This document shows positions 10,701 through 20,633 of a DNA stretch of 64,000 bases, piece after piece. A program made the translations under genes and the position numbers. The stretch's first letter is position 1. Each line of letters starts with the position of its first letter. Source of the DNA: Coraliomargarita_B sp047921335 (GTDB taxonomy: Bacteria > Verrucomicrobiota > Verrucomicrobiia > Opitutales > Coraliomargaritaceae); contig JBLRWI010000006.1 in the NCBI GenBank assembly GCA_047921335.1, forward strand, positions 1-64,000. Reading direction: 5' to 3'. The notes under the pieces were generated by a model. It made no database searches. It saw nothing but the letters and a program-made list of their open reading frames with translations, and had not been told where the DNA came from.

Positions 10701-13700
10701 CTGCGGTATAGATCGAAGCAAATGGATTCAGTAACTGAAGACTCCGACCAGCCCCGACATCGATGTTACCGGAACCTGTGCGAATGACCTGGAACCCACG
10801 GTTGAGTATGTTTTGGGTAAGCGCGTTATTACCGCCCGAGACCGTTGCGCTAAACAAATTTTTACCTAGCTTAATAGATCCTTTGTCTTCCGGCAAGGCA
10901 TCCAGATCAAGCACTTCGCGGAAATCGGCGGCAGCAAGATCAGCTCCGGCTATGATACGGTAGGACCATGATTGGTCGTTCGCGGGCAACAGAGCGTTAT
11001 ATTCCTTGAGTGGAGACAACCATAAACTGGAACCTCCGGTGAAGCCATCACTGAGAGAATTGAAGAAAAGCACATCGCCCGCAGCGCGCAAGGTGAGGTT
11101 TCCGGGAGTGGAGCGTGGTCCAAAGCGGACGTTTGCCAGGTTCCAGTCGGACGAGTTATTGCTGGTGACCGAACCTAAAATCAAATCTCCGTCGCGATTT
11201 ATGATTTCGGCTCCGGGCTTGAGAATCATGCGCTCGGCGAGTGCAGAGTCTCCCCCACTGATTCGTTCCAGTAAATCGGCATAGTTTGCCGTCGTCACAC
11301 CTGCGTTCCCCAGAAAATTAGTCCCCTCCGTGTTAATCTGGTTTTGCAGGGCGGTCGTTAAGACACCATTTGTTCCGGTTAAATCATACACTCGGAAGCC
11401 TTCCACACTGATATGGGATCCTCCGATAATCGTTCCCTCAAGAGGGGCGAGAGCGAGATCATCGCCCGCCGCATTCTGGCGCGCCCGCAAATGCAGGACT
11501 CCCTCATGCAGCCCAAGGCTTGATGTATCTTCGGTTGCCGATGCCACACTCAGGTCAATGCTTGCGCCGGACTGAATGGTGAGGGTTTCATCAGTGGCAG
11601 TGAAGCCCTCCACTGGTGCCCCCGATTCGAGGAAGACACTTCCCCCCGCACCGGCACTACTGAAAGCGGCAGCTGCCACCGTAAGTTCCGCGCCAGTGCG
11701 AACGGTCAGATTCTCAGCCGCACGTAGAGCGATGCGCCCGCCTGTTTCGCCAGAGGCATCGATCATCCCCGACACCCCAATGCTGCCTGCATCCGCAGCG
11801 ACGCTGTAATCCGTAGCCCTGGCAACCTGGTTAATCTCTACATCTCCGGAGCGCACACGATAGCCGCGCTGATTACTAAACCCGCCCGCATTAAGCTGGA
11901 TATCGATCTCGTTACCAGGCATTGACTCCACGTCCAAGAAAAAGCTCCCACCAGAACCTCCGGAGCCGATCAGGGTGGCATCGGAAACAATGAAATCGCC
12001 CTGCGGAACAATGGCATGAATTGCGCCGGCCATGCCTCCTCCATTCGGTGCGGAGACATCCAGCACCGCACCCTCCAAAAGGAGCAGATCGCCCTTCGCA
12101 GCACTCAGTTCAATCGTCCCGCCACCAACGAAGGCTGACCTGTCAAAGAATGTGCGCTCCATGCCTGCAAGATCCAATTTAGCACCGTCGGCAAGCGTCA
12201 AATCGCCCGCCCTCGCCTCGACCGAAAGACGCCCGGCATTCATTGCGATAACATTTGAGATGTCGACCGACTCGCCCGCCAAACGGAGTCTCCCTCCAAC
12301 ATTATCGGAGGCGAACTCATTGCCGACGGATCCTGAACCGCCCTCCAGCCGCAGCGCCCCGGTCGCTTCAATCGTCTGATCGGCTTTGACTCCAGCGGTC
12401 AAGACAGGAGTGGATACAGTTAGTCCACCCTCGACCTGAAGTGCGCCCTGCCCGGCGAACTCAAAGCTCTCGCTCGCGAGGATTTCCACTCTGTCCGCCC
12501 CACGCAGTAAAGAGGAACCTTCCGAGAGGATAAACTCGGACGCTTCGAAAATGAATCTCCCCCCAGGTGAAGTGCCACTGCGGGCTGGAGTCGAAGTGCC
12601 GACGGTATTTGCGAGTTGAATTTTCGAAGCGAAAATTTCGACATCCCCACCGCTCTCGCCGACTCGTTGAATGACCGGTGCCCTGAAAGTGAATTGCTCA
12701 ATCAGACTGGATCCCACCCTGCCGAAACCGAGAAAATCAATCGACGAATAACTTAACAAATCGAGGTTTTGCGTAAACGCGAAAATTTGGTCGAGAATTG
12801 ACTTGGTCAACACGAGGCCGGCCAAGGCATCCGGAGTTTGCAAATCGTCTAACACGAAGGTCACTTGTCCGCTGCGTAAACTCAAGTCTATGGCTTCGAT
12901 CTTCGCTTCAGGGCTGAGGTCAAAGCCGTCGGTGGTGTCGAAGGTAATTTGATTAGCCAAAAGGCTTGCACCATCCCCTACTTCGATTCCGACCTCGGTG
13001 GCTCCTGTAACGCCCTCCCGAACAACTTCTCCGCCGCTGCCTGAGCTCAGCCGGACTAAAACTCCTTCACCGCTACCGGCGACGGCTGCATCACCCACCC
13101 GGATATCACCCGGATCTTGAGCCTCGCTCAAGGTGCTCTCGATCCGCGCCCCGTCGGCAAAAATAATGTTATCCCGTGCGACGAGTATAATATCTTCCCC
13201 AATCAATGCGCTGCCTGCGTTATCGACTGTGATTTTTGAGGCACCGACCGAGACAAGTGCGCCATCCGCAGCAGATGAACGCGATCCGCCGATCAGGATG
13301 CTTCCAGCGCCGAATGCATTCAACACCTCTGAGTCAAGACTCAGCACCCCGGCTCCGGCATCGGCACCGGCACCACCGATAAACACGTCCAGCGGACTGC
13401 TGATATCGACCTGGCCCCCGCGACCATCCGCCGCCAAGGTGTTGGAGGCGACCCGACCAGCAATGGAAATCGTCTGATCGGCCGAAAAAGACAGACGGCC
13501 CGCATCAACCGGAAGCCGTGGCACCGGAATACCCCGTTCGACAGCCGCATCCTTGAGGAACGCATTGGCAGAATCCAAGGAAAACTCGGAGCGCGATAAA
13601 ATGACCGCTTGCGGCACAACTTCGAATCCACGCCGTAGATTATTACCTACGAGATTGCCGGAAAAACCGTCCACATGCTGGCCCGGCACAATGAAGCTAC

Positions 13701-16700
13701 CGTCGGGACGCACACTTGGTCCACTGGCAACGGGACCGACTTCGGTGACCAGAAAGGCCCCCGGCAACAGTGCGTAACGCGCTGGCAGCAAAGTATAAAA
13801 ACCGGCGGGTAGATCGCCCGAGCCTTCCAAATACACACGGCGCCCGACCTCCAGAGCTGGCGCGACAAATCCCGGATCGCCCTGCAGGCTATTGTTCAGC
13901 GAATTAGGATTGAACGGTGCGTGAGGAGCTAGCGGTGAGTCAAATCCGGGAAGGATAGCAAAACCGCTTACATCCCGCAGCACATCTCGTGTTCCCCCAT
14001 TACCAGGAAGGAAACCGTAGGCCACGAGGTCGCCGCCGCCGCGATTGTCGATTAGTGAGCCCTCTGCCGTGGTGAGACTACGTGCCGCGAGGTTGACCTC
14101 TTTTTCTGGGAGGCCGCCCAGAGTGATATCAACCCCGCGAGGATCCAGCCAGGTGGTGCCATCTCTAACGATTCCGAAAGGTAGAATGACTTCTGATTCC
14201 CCATCGACCCCCGCCACCGAAGTGAGGCTATTCGCACCCAAGGTAAGGGTATTGGCAACCGGAACCGCAGTCCCGCTTGCAGCGTTGACCGGAGCAGTGC
14301 CGACACCATCCCACCCAAGATCAATGCGCCCGTAGGGCGCGAGAAGCGTGCCGTCCTGGATGATTTCCGAGGCATAGAGATTCAGTCGCCCCGCTGCGGA
14401 TGAAGGAAAGGAGGACGTGCCGTTGGCAAACACGCTAATGGAGCCGGGACGACTTTGACCATCCAGTGTATAATTAAAAGCCGACGCAGTGAATGTCCCG
14501 GCAGTGGTCGGGAAAACCTGAGCTGCGGACAAGATCAAGTCGCCAGCTAAATTAAAAACGCCGTTACCGCGAATACTTCCCGCGTTGGCCTTCAACTCCA
14601 CACGAGAGAGTCCCTGCAAAGTTGTGGTGCCAAGATCTACATTTTGCGCCACCACTTCAAGCACCCCGCTACCCGCTGTCGGACTCAATTTCAGCTCTCG
14701 CTGGCCGACATCGGGAATGTTCTGAGTGTAGAGAAAGCGTTGCTGCGTCGGATCGATGGGCGCGAGGAAATCCTGCCCAAGATGAACATAGGGGGCGGAG
14801 AGGCGAAGCAGGTCATCGGATTGAAGCACCCCGGCCTGGCCAATACGGAGAAACCCGGGGGCAGTGAGGTCAACAGGACCGACGAATTCAACCGCTCCCC
14901 CAAGGGTGACTCCATCAAAACCGCCCGCCGAAAACCCGTCGACAGCGATCCGACCACCTCCGACAATCTCATTTCCATCGCTGTCGCGAAGCTGAAGACC
15001 GACCCCAACAGGCAGGCTCTGATCCTCAAAGACCGGCCCGTTCTGGCTGACACGAAGCGTGATATCAGCACTGGTGGTCGTCTCGGACGGAACAGAAAAG
15101 CGGCCACTGGCGATACTAATCCGCCCACCCTGCACACTGTCACCGCCGGCATGACCGAAGAATTCCGCATTCGACAGCAGAAGCTCCGAACCTTCCAGCG
15201 CAATGGAACCACCTGAACTCTCAACCAGGGTGGGGAGAAAGCGGAATCCCGCTAAAGAGGCCGGACTCCCCCCGGACGGAGTCGCACTGGCTGGCACATC
15301 CAGCAATCCAGATGCCCCGGATGCGTCAAAAGAGGATCCGCTCTCGGCCACGATATTTCCCGCAACGCGGATCGACCCACCTTGATGCACCGTGCCGCGA
15401 CGGATACCCTGCACGTCCTCCAGCACAACCGTTTTTCCGGAAACATCGACCCGGGCATCGGCCCCAAAGAGAACAGCGGTGCGTGCCTGGAGTCCTCCAC
15501 TCTCTTGGAAAACGCCTCCGGCGATGGAAACCTCACCACCCGGAGCGATTACTTCACCCTGAAAATTGATTGCGTTGGAGTCGATCCGGACGCTACCGCC
15601 AGCATCGGTCCGGATGCTCGAACCTTTCTGAAACTCCAACTCGCGGCGGGCGAGCATAACCGGTCCAAAGCTTGCGCCAGTCGCGCCAAAAGCGAGATCA
15701 ACCGGGGCGCGCTCTCCTTCCCGACGTAGAATCGTATCAAGGCTCACGACTCCATTCTCTGCGAATCGACCAATCAACCCGCGCACCAGCGGAGCGAGAA
15801 CCGTATTTTCGGTGAGGACGACCCCAGGTAGAAAAGAGCCGGGCGTCGCACCGGGGGCGCCAATTCCCCGAATATCAAAGGAGGAAAACCCATTTGCGCT
15901 GAAGAATTCCGGGGCCAAGACAAAAACCGATGGATCAGCATTGATAGCTCCAATCTGAAAGCGTGTTGCGCCAAGCAAAAGACTGCCTCCCTGCGAAGTT
16001 CCGGAAAATCCGCGCAATGCACCTCCCAAGTTTAATTCACCCCCCAGAACAGAGGCGACATTGACATCCCTCCCCGTCTCAATTCGAAGCGCGCCGGCAT
16101 CGCCATAAGCAAAACGACCCGCTGGGTCAACCATCGCACCGCCCGAAACATCAATCCTCGATCCCTCTTCGGCAAACACCGAAGAAGCGCTGAGGCCAAT
16201 GCTGCCGCCTTCCGTCGGCCCGGCTACCTGGGAGGCCCCAGGCCGCTGATCGATCAACTGACCACTGGTGTCGAGCGATCCACCCCTCGCGATGGTGATG
16301 TTGCCGCGGTCCGGATTATGGGTCGGATTGACAAGAATCGGGACCTGATTCAACTGCGTTAACGAAACGTTGGTGGCGGTGAAGTCGATGATCCCCCCCG
16401 GAATACGAATATCTCCGGCAACATCAATATTGGCGGCCTCCACGCTGAGCGAACTGCGCGGCTGCGTCCTATAGGTAAACCCTTCAACGAGGCTGACCCG
16501 CCCCTCAGGATTGAAGAGAGATAGGTTGGCAAAATTACTTTCACCAAAAAGACCTTTCGGGAAATAAGCCTCGTTGCTACGATCCGCAGACAGGGCGGGA
16601 GCGAGACCGTTCGCATCCACTGTGAAGGGACCGACCGCAGCCTGCTCCCCGGCAGTCCCGATAAAAACGTCCGGTGGAGTCGGTGAAATTGTGAAGAGAT

Positions 16701-19017
16701 TAGAACCGGATGCGGGTTGTGTCGTCTGGAAATTAACCGTCAGGCTACTCCCGGACGGCGGGTTACCCGCCTGACGCTCTCCGCTTATGGAAGTCCCGAA
16801 AAGATCGCCGTCCAGTGCCATGCCAGCAGCTTGCAAGGTCAGGGCACCGCCACTGCGGCCCTCGATAAAACCTTCCTCAAAACGTCGTCCACCCGGGGAG
16901 ACCGCTCCGGAAAAGGTTTCCACAGTCCCCCAGCGAGTGGACACTTGGTTGTCGCCACCTTTGAAGATACCGTCATAGAGGCGATCAGGAGTCGCATCCG
17001 CGATATCCACCACCCGGCCTTCAAAGAGCAGCCGTGTCGTTTCTACTTCGGCACCAGTGAATTCGAGCCAACCTGCGGATACGTCGAGAGAGGCATCATC
17101 CTGGACCACCACCGAGCGACCACCGATCAGATTGATCTGCCCGGCCGGGGTCGTTAGTTCGGCTACGTCCCGCTCAATCAAATTGGCAAATCCCGAAACA
17201 TCCGCCAGGGGCGTTCCGATCCACTCTCGACCCTCGAACACGCCTGACTCGCGGGTGTCCACGAGAATTGTTTCACCACGAAGGAAACTATTTCGAAGCA
17301 AAGGAGAGTCCGCGAGTTCAGGCCCCCGCAAATCCACCTCAAGGAAGTCACGCGCCACCGAGACCTCTGCTCCGGCTGTTCCCGCGACTGAAATCGAAGC
17401 CCCTGAATCAATGTAGATCTGCCCGTCTATATCCAATAGCCGCGAAACAGGCGTCCCCCCGACGGTCTGGACATCCCAAATCCCGGCCCTCAAATCGACC
17501 TGCCCACTGGGTGCGAAGATCGAGGCCCCGGGGGCCATATAGATGGATTTTCCTTGCATATTTACGCGCGAACGCAAGGGCAGTTCGGTCGCCGCGACCC
17601 GCTCCTCGCTGGCATACTCGGGAAGCACGCGGACGAGACTGTTTTCTAAGAGCCGGACGACTCCCGTCTCCCGATTGAGGAAAGGCACATAATTCGAAGA
17701 TGTAATGGCAGGTCGCGGGTTGGAGGTCGCACCGTAGCTGGCCAAGAGATCGATCCGCCCGTTGAGCGAGACCGAAGTGGAACTCTCGATCACGCCCGAG
17801 ACTTCGACATCACGCCCGACGAGGGTGGCATTCCCCCGAGGCACTTCGATAAGGCCACTCTGCGAAACACTTCCACTATACACGTTAGCCGGCGAAGTGC
17901 CCGGCGCCGCAATGGCGCCGACAAAGGCATCGAGCCCCCGCAAAGACGGGTCATCGGAAGGGTGCGCGATCAAGCCCACTTGGAGACCGGCCGCAAGTAT
18001 GGTTTGTCCGGCTGGCGTCCGAATCGTGCCGCCTTGCTCCACGTTTGCCCCGACGAGGGTGATCCTGCCACCGCTTCCCTCAGCGGAAACAGTCGCACTG
18101 AGGACCGCACCCGGCTCGACCACGATGTCGCCAAATCGTCCAGTCGCCAAGGGTGGCCCCTCCGCAGTGAAGCCGGGGGTGCCATTCGGCCCACCCGGCA
18201 TATTTAAGCCGGAGAAAAGAAACTGGGCATCAGGATTATTCAAGATCCCCCGATCCACCAATTCACGATTCAAAGGAAGTGCGGAAACGGTCAGCGAGCG
18301 CAGATTAACCTGGCTGCTACCGCCGAAGACGACGCCATTGCGATTGATGACATAAACCTCGCCCGGTGCCGTGATGGAGCCAAGAATGCGTGTCGGTGAG
18401 CCCGAAGGATCATTCACCTGATTGAAGGCCACCCAAGATGTCTGCGGCACACCTCCGAGGCTTTGGTCGAACGCTACAGTCGTTTCGCTCCCGACATTAA
18501 ACGTTTCCCAAGTTAGAAAGGCGGAAGGATCGTTCTGTTTGATGGTCACCTGGATCTGCCCGTTATGATGCGTCTGCGTCGGCAAGTTGGCTCCCCGCCA
18601 AAGAGTCACATTTTCTCCGAGTTGAGGATTGAGCAAATCCAGCGGCACTTGGGATGCCAGGCGTAATCCGCCCGGCGCAAGGCCATTCGGAACCTCTTGG
18701 CCGGAGCCAACAGCACCTGCCTGCACCGCACGGGCAGCTTCGCGAGCCGTGGCCTGTGCCGAGATCGCCTGCTGAAGCGCGGCGTGTGTCCGCGCGAGTT
18801 GATTCTGCGCTCTTTTTGCCGCCTCCTCCCGCGCTGCCGCACTGGCTGCACCTGCACCGCCGTTTACAGCGGGACTCACAGGACTCGACGCATCGGGTGC
18901 CTGCGCCTGATGCCACCGTCGCAAAGCATCCGTATTAGCAGCCAAAAGCGTAGGGATAAAGGTCAGCAGAAGTCCGAAAAATAACTTAGGGCGGAGTCGA
19001 TAATTGAAGGCTAACAT
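7720..19017 (-). CDS. Giant TpsA exoprotein, filamentous-haemagglutinin family
   Basis: This 3765-residue secreted protein has a signal peptide at about 1-27 (ending LLAAN). A coiled, Ala/Gln-rich linker follows. A two-partner-secretion (haemagglutination activity) domain lies at about 120-260, with VTIKQNDPSAFLTWETFNVG and VYVINRNGVVFGG. Then comes a very long parallel beta-helix of degenerate GG-I-x-V-A-G strand repeats. The C-terminal region has the phrase VDLVAPAGVIDAGDAGIRV, which I associate with the DUF3739 class of these proteins, and ends in an acidic DGEDEEEDNKGK tail. Such proteins are threaded through a TpsB barrel and form surface fibres for adhesion or substrate capture. It is the last gene of the secretion block, and its likely partner TpsB is encoded at 25631-27253. 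No toxin domain is recognisable at the C-terminus. Confidence 0.9.
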   Translation of the reverse strand: MLAFNYRLRPKLFFGLLLTFIPTLLAANTDALRRWHQAQAPDASSPVSPAVNGGAGAASAAAREEAAKRAQNQLARTHAALQQAISAQATAREAARAVQAGAVGSGQEVPNGLAPGGLRLASQVPLDLLNPQLGENVTLWRGANLPTQTHHNGQIQVTIKQNDPSAFLTWETFNVGSETTVAFDQSLGGVPQTSWVAFNQVNDPSGSPTRILGSITAPGEVYVINRNGVVFGGSSQVNLRSLTVSALPLNRELVDRGILNNPDAQFLFSGLNMPGGPNGTPGFTAEGPPLATGRFGDIVVEPGAVLSATVSAEGSGGRITLVGANVEQGGTIRTPAGQTILAAGLQVGLIAHPSDDPSLRGLDAFVGAIAAPGTSPANVYSGSVSQSGLIEVPRGNATLVGRDVEVSGVIESSTSVSLNGRIDLLASYGATSNPRPAITSSNYVPFLNRETGVVRLLENSLVRVLPEYASEERVAATELPLRSRVNMQGKSIYMAPGASIFAPSGQVDLRAGIWDVQTVGGTPVSRLLDIDGQIYIDSGASISVAGTAGAEVSVARDFLEVDLRGPELADSPLLRNSFLRGETILVDTRESGVFEGREWIGTPLADVSGFANLIERDVAELTTPAGQINLIGGRSVVVQDDASLDVSAGWLEFTGAEVETTRLLFEGRVVDIADATPDRLYDGIFKGGDNQVSTRWGTVETFSGAVSPGGRRFEEGFIEGRSGGALTLQAAGMALDGDLFGTSISGERQAGNPPSGSSLTVNFQTTQPASGSNLFTISPTPPDVFIGTAGEQAAVGPFTVDANGLAPALSADRSNEAYFPKGLFGESNFANLSLFNPEGRVSLVEGFTYRTQPRSSLSVEAANIDVAGDIRIPGGIIDFTATNVSLTQLNQVPILVNPTHNPDRGNITIARGGSLDTSGQLIDQRPGASQVAGPTEGGSIGLSASSVFAEEGSRIDVSGGAMVDPAGRFAYGDAGALRIETGRDVNVASVLGGELNLGGALRGFSGTSQGGSLLLGATRFQIGAINADPSVFVLAPEFFSANGFSSFDIRGIGAPGATPGSFLPGVVLTENTVLAPLVRGLIGRFAENGVVSLDTILRREGERAPVDLAFGATGASFGPVMLARRELEFQKGSSIRTDAGGSVRIDSNAINFQGEVIAPGGEVSIAGGVFQESGGLQARTAVLFGADARVDVSGKTVVLEDVQGIRRGTVHQGGSIRVAGNIVAESGSSFDASGASGLLDVPASATPSGGSPASLAGFRFLPTLVESSGGSIALEGSELLLSNAEFFGHAGGDSVQGGRISIASGRFSVPSETTTSADITLRVSQNGPVFEDQSLPVGVGLQLRDSDGNEIVGGGRIAVDGFSAGGFDGVTLGGAVEFVGPVDLTAPGFLRIGQAGVLQSDDLLRLSAPYVHLGQDFLAPIDPTQQRFLYTQNIPDVGQRELKLSPTAGSGVLEVVAQNVDLGTTTLQGLSRVELKANAGSIRGNGVFNLAGDLILSAAQVFPTTAGTFTASAFNYTLDGQSRPGSISVFANGTSSFPSSAAGRLNLYASEIIQDGTLLAPYGRIDLGWDGVGTAPVNAASGTAVPVANTLTLGANSLTSVAGVDGESEVILPFGIVRDGTTWLDPRGVDITLGGLPEKEVNLAARSLTTAEGSLIDNRGGGDLVAYGFLPGNGGTRDVLRDVSGFAILPGFDSPLAPHAPFNPNSLNNSLQGDPGFVAPALEVGRRVYLEGSGDLPAGFYTLLPARYALLPGAFLVTEVGPVASGPSVRPDGSFIVPGQHVDGFSGNLVGNNLRRGFEVVPQAVILSRSEFSLDSANAFLKDAAVERGIPVPRLPVDAGRLSFSADQTISIAGRVASNTLAADGRGGQVDISSPLDVFIGGAGADAGAGVLSLDSEVLNAFGAGSILIGGSRSSAADGALVSVGASKITVDNAGSALIGEDIILVARDNIIFADGARIESTLSEAQDPGDIRVGDAAVAGSGEGVLVRLSSGSGGEVVREGVTGATEVGIEVGDGASLLANQITFDTTDGFDLSPEAKIEAIDLSLRSGQVTFVLDDLQTPDALAGLVLTKSILDQIFAFTQNLDLLSYSSIDFLGFGRVGSSLIEQFTFRAPVIQRVGESGGDVEIFASKIQLANTVGTSTPARSGTSPGGRFIFEASEFILSEGSSLLRGADRVEILASESFEFAGQGALQVEGGLTVSTPVLTAGVKADQTIEATGALRLEGGSGSVGNEFASDNVGGRLRLAGESVDISNVIAMNAGRLSVEARAGDLTLADGAKLDLAGMERTFFDRSAFVGGGTIELSAAKGDLLLLEGAVLDVSAPNGGGMAGAIHAIVPQGDFIVSDATLIGSGGSGGSFFLDVESMPGNEIDIQLNAGGFSNQRGYRVRSGDVEINQVARATDYSVAADAGSIGVSGMIDASGETGGRIALRAAENLTVRTGAELTVAAAAFSSAGAGGSVFLESGAPVEGFTATDETLTIQSGASIDLSVASATEDTSSLGLHEGVLHLRARQNAAGDDLALAPLEGTIIGGSHISVEGFRVYDLTGTNGVLTTALQNQINTEGTNFLGNAGVTTANYADLLERISGGDSALAERMILKPGAEIINRDGDLILGSVTSNNSSDWNLANVRFGPRSTPGNLTLRAAGDVLFFNSLSDGFTGGSSLWLSPLKEYNALLPANDQSWSYRIIAGADLAAADFREVLDLDALPEDKGSIKLGKNLFSATVSGGNNALTQNILNRGFQVIRTGSGNIDVGAGRSLQLLNPFASIYTAGTIIPEPTNLFEPGDFSLPILRNSGIAFNQGNLGALQQLFPVQYAFSGGNVSIRTGLDMERITLNTQGQPLPDSSRQLPNNWLMRRGLVDENGQFGEMFIRFGFNSILSDPSASTTWWVDHSNFFFAVGSLAGGDVNLRAGRDVRNIEAAIPTNARAASGTPDVSRIIELGGGDLEVVAGRNIDGGVYYVERGNASLFAENEITTNRTRSLNLNILENLSAPVFHPQDAWMPTTLFLGKGNISATAVNDVLLGPVANNFLLPQGLNNRFWNKTYFSTYATDSGLDVQSVAGDVTFRNTATLPEASTALNFLERWLSNHNLLVPGSSAFRQPWLRLTETSVVPFETTVTLLPPQFSLTSFSGDIILGGDFNLSPSPVGALDLISAGEVQALAPTGRSTQIQQGQTTVTWSPTRINLSDANPATIPSLTNPSAVFGIVGNGLSANNTTRNDILQPVNRLFAETGAVNTVLQTQQNLHAPGLLHRDNPEPVRIYAANGDISGLTLFSGKYSRILAGNDITDIAFHIQNVNAEQTSVVGAGRDIIAFNPNSNQRVRSREPGNALNLNSAILGGDLQISGPGFFEVLAGRNLDLGVGPTNPDGTAAGLTSVGNVRNPFLPVRGSDIFAAAGIGPAFGLEQSSLDVNRFIDEFLNPDTSTLAPRYLAELAERLNLESTSGAWDRLQAAAPSRRAQLAVDMFYLVLRDAGRDFNNINAPTFGTYANGFAAIQALFPGDDFEGGIALTSRQIKTRAGGDINLLAPGGGITVGLPVANNPPDQGILTEAGGNIHMFSEGDVSVGSSRIFTLRGGNEVIWSSTGDIAAGSAARTVRSAPPTRVIIDPSTAAVQTDLSGLATGGGIGVLQTVAGIPPSDVDLVAPAGVIDAGDAGIRVSGNLNISAVQVLNSSNISVGASSGGVPSTSVPTPNVGNLNSANASAAAASAGLSDAARRQARGDGLSGSMPSIISVQVIGFGGSVPDGEDEEEDNKGKSALNIASL

Positions 19018-19048
19018 GGCAAAAAGCTAATCGAATTGGTTTGAAAAT

Positions 19049-19981
19049 TCACTGTTCCAGGAGACGGGCGAGCGTCCGCTGGTCGACAGCGATCGGATAT
19101 TGTTTCAGCAATCGCGCCAGGTAGGCTTCTCGATTGCGCAGCTGACGTTCCATCCGCAATTGCGCTCGCAATCGAGCACGGACGGTCTCATACTCAAGAA
19201 GGCTGGCTTCGCGAAAATCCAAGCACTGTATCCAGTGCCAGCCCTCCGGCCTACGAATGGGACCGACGGTTTCACCAGCTCGCATAGAAGCCACATGGGG
19301 GCGAAGTTCCGGAAGAATTTGATCGGCACTCAACCACCCGATCAGACCATTGTTCTCCCGCGAAAGAGGCTCATCGCTCCACTCACGGGCAAGCGCCCCA
19401 AACTCAGCATCAGCAGTCGCCAGACTCTGCTCGACCGCTGCCAGTTTGCGATCTCTCGATGCCCGCTGATTGGTGCCCTCGGATACAGGGTCCGCGATAA
19501 AGATTTGCGCAAGTTGCCATTGCATCGGGACTCTCAACGAGTCGCTGGCATTCTCGTAAGCCGTTCGGATTTCTTCTTCAGTCGGGTAAGTCTCGGGCAG
19601 GCTCGTCAAGGCCGAAAGATAACTTTCAACCAAGGCATCTTGTCTCGCCTGCTCCACAGCCGCACGGGCCAGAGTGGTGGATTCCCAGTCGGCGGCGCGG
19701 ACCTCGGAAAGGATGATATTACGGAGCAGCGCCGAGCGCACCACCGGGATCCAATCCTCCACCTCACGGGAACTCAGGTTTTCCGTTGCCTGGCGAAGTA
19801 GCGGCTCCAAAACATCGCGAATCTCGCCGTAGGCCACAGGTTGATTACCCGTCCGACCGATAACTGTGGCATCCGCCAAGCCCCCTCCCGAAGCACTACC
19901 GACAAGGGCAAGCGAGGCGAGCGGTGCCCAAAGAAACCGCCAAAGCTGCCCGGCAATTAATGTCCCATCACAACGCATCAT
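19049..19981 (-). CDS. Periplasmic parvulin-type peptidyl-prolyl isomerase (PpiC/SurA-like)
   Basis: This protein of about 310 residues has an N-terminal hydrophobic segment (LWRFLWAPLASLALVGSASG), a SurA-N-like helical region and a PpiC rotamase domain. The rotamase domain runs from about VPMQWQLAQIFIADP to PIRRPEGWHWIQCLD. The start is set by a good Shine-Dalgarno, GAGGAGG, just upstream of tandem ATGs at 19981 and 19978. An upstream in-frame ATG at 20050 has no such support. The start overlaps the 3' end of the coiled-coil gene by about 14 bases, so the pair is coupled. A folding helper encoded directly before a giant exoprotein is likely to keep TpsA unfolded in the periplasm or to help the barrel proteins fold. 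Confidence 0.85.
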   Translation of the reverse strand: MMRCDGTLIAGQLWRFLWAPLASLALVGSASGGGLADATVIGRTGNQPVAYGEIRDVLEPLLRQATENLSSREVEDWIPVVRSALLRNIILSEVRAADWESTTLARAAVEQARQDALVESYLSALTSLPETYPTEEEIRTAYENASDSLRVPMQWQLAQIFIADPVSEGTNQRASRDRKLAAVEQSLATADAEFGALAREWSDEPLSRENNGLIGWLSADQILPELRPHVASMRAGETVGPIRRPEGWHWIQCLDFREASLLEYETVRARLRAQLRMERQLRNREAYLARLLKQYPIAVDQRTLARLLEQ

Positions 19982-20630
19982 CAGCCTCCTCGGCCAAGGG
20001 TTTTTTTTCGTCATCGAGGCGAATACGCTTGTCCGCCAGTTCATCTGCATAGTCCTGCGTTATTTCCTGTAAACGCACACGAACCAGCCGGGTGAAAGGT
20101 TCCCTGGCCGCAATTGCCCGACCCATCGAGAACTCTTCAAAACGCTCGAGAATTTCCTCGCCAATGGCATACAATTCCCGGTTGAGGCTTTTCATCCGGG
20201 CAATTTCTCGTTGAAGCAAAACAGCCTCTACCTCTTTTTCCTTAAACGATTTTTGCTCCTCGGCCATGGCCTTTTCCAGGGCTTCATTTTGATTTTTGGC
20301 TAAACGCAAGCTTTCCGCCAAGCGTAGTGCCTCGGCTTCTTTGGCAGCGAGTTGCTCATTCACGTTGGCCAGATTGGCTTGTGCGGCCGTTTGATCGGCC
20401 GCGCTTTGCTTGACCAGCTCCTCGAGGCGCGTGCGCAGGGTGCCGACCTCGCTTTCCGCCAACTCGCGGGCGGCATCTGCCACGGCACGTTCCTCCTGAG
20501 CGGTGCGCAACTGCATGGTGGTTGAGCGCAGGGCTTCACGCAAACGATCATCCGCTTGTTGCTGGCCGAAAAGACCGGACCCAAAGGCGCTGAGAGCGAA
20601 AAGAGTAGAGAGCAATATCCGTAAGTTCAT
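19968..20630 (-). CDS. Secreted coiled-coil protein of the secretion cluster
   Basis: This 220-residue protein has a signal peptide (about 1-22, ending GLFGQ). A long uninterrupted heptad-rich coiled coil (about 25-155) with many Ala, Glu, Leu and Gln residues follows, then a charged C-terminal tail (DDEKKPLAEEADDAL). No enzymatic motif is visible. It lies between the porin and isomerase genes, with 3 bases between it and the porin gene and an overlap with the isomerase gene, so it belongs to the same transcript. By position and shape it may be a periplasmic scaffold or tether. This is inference only. Confidence 0.75.
   Translation of the reverse strand: MNLRILLSTLFALSAFGSGLFGQQQADDRLREALRSTTMQLRTAQEERAVADAARELAESEVGTLRTRLEELVKQSAADQTAAQANLANVNEQLAAKEAEALRLAESLRLAKNQNEALEKAMAEEQKSFKEKEVEAVLLQREIARMKSLNRELYAIGEEILERFEEFSMGRAIAAREPFTRLVRVRLQEITQDYADELADKRIRLDDEKKPLAEEADDAL
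19985..19991 (-). promoter_or_regulatory. Ribosome-binding site for the parvulin gene
   Basis: On the minus strand this reads GAGGAGG, three bases before ATG 19981 and six before ATG 19978. It lies inside the 3' end of the upstream coiled-coil gene. It decides the start against the longer open frame, whose in-frame ATG at 20050 lacks any comparable site. Confidence 0.65.
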
Positions 20631-20633
20631 GGC

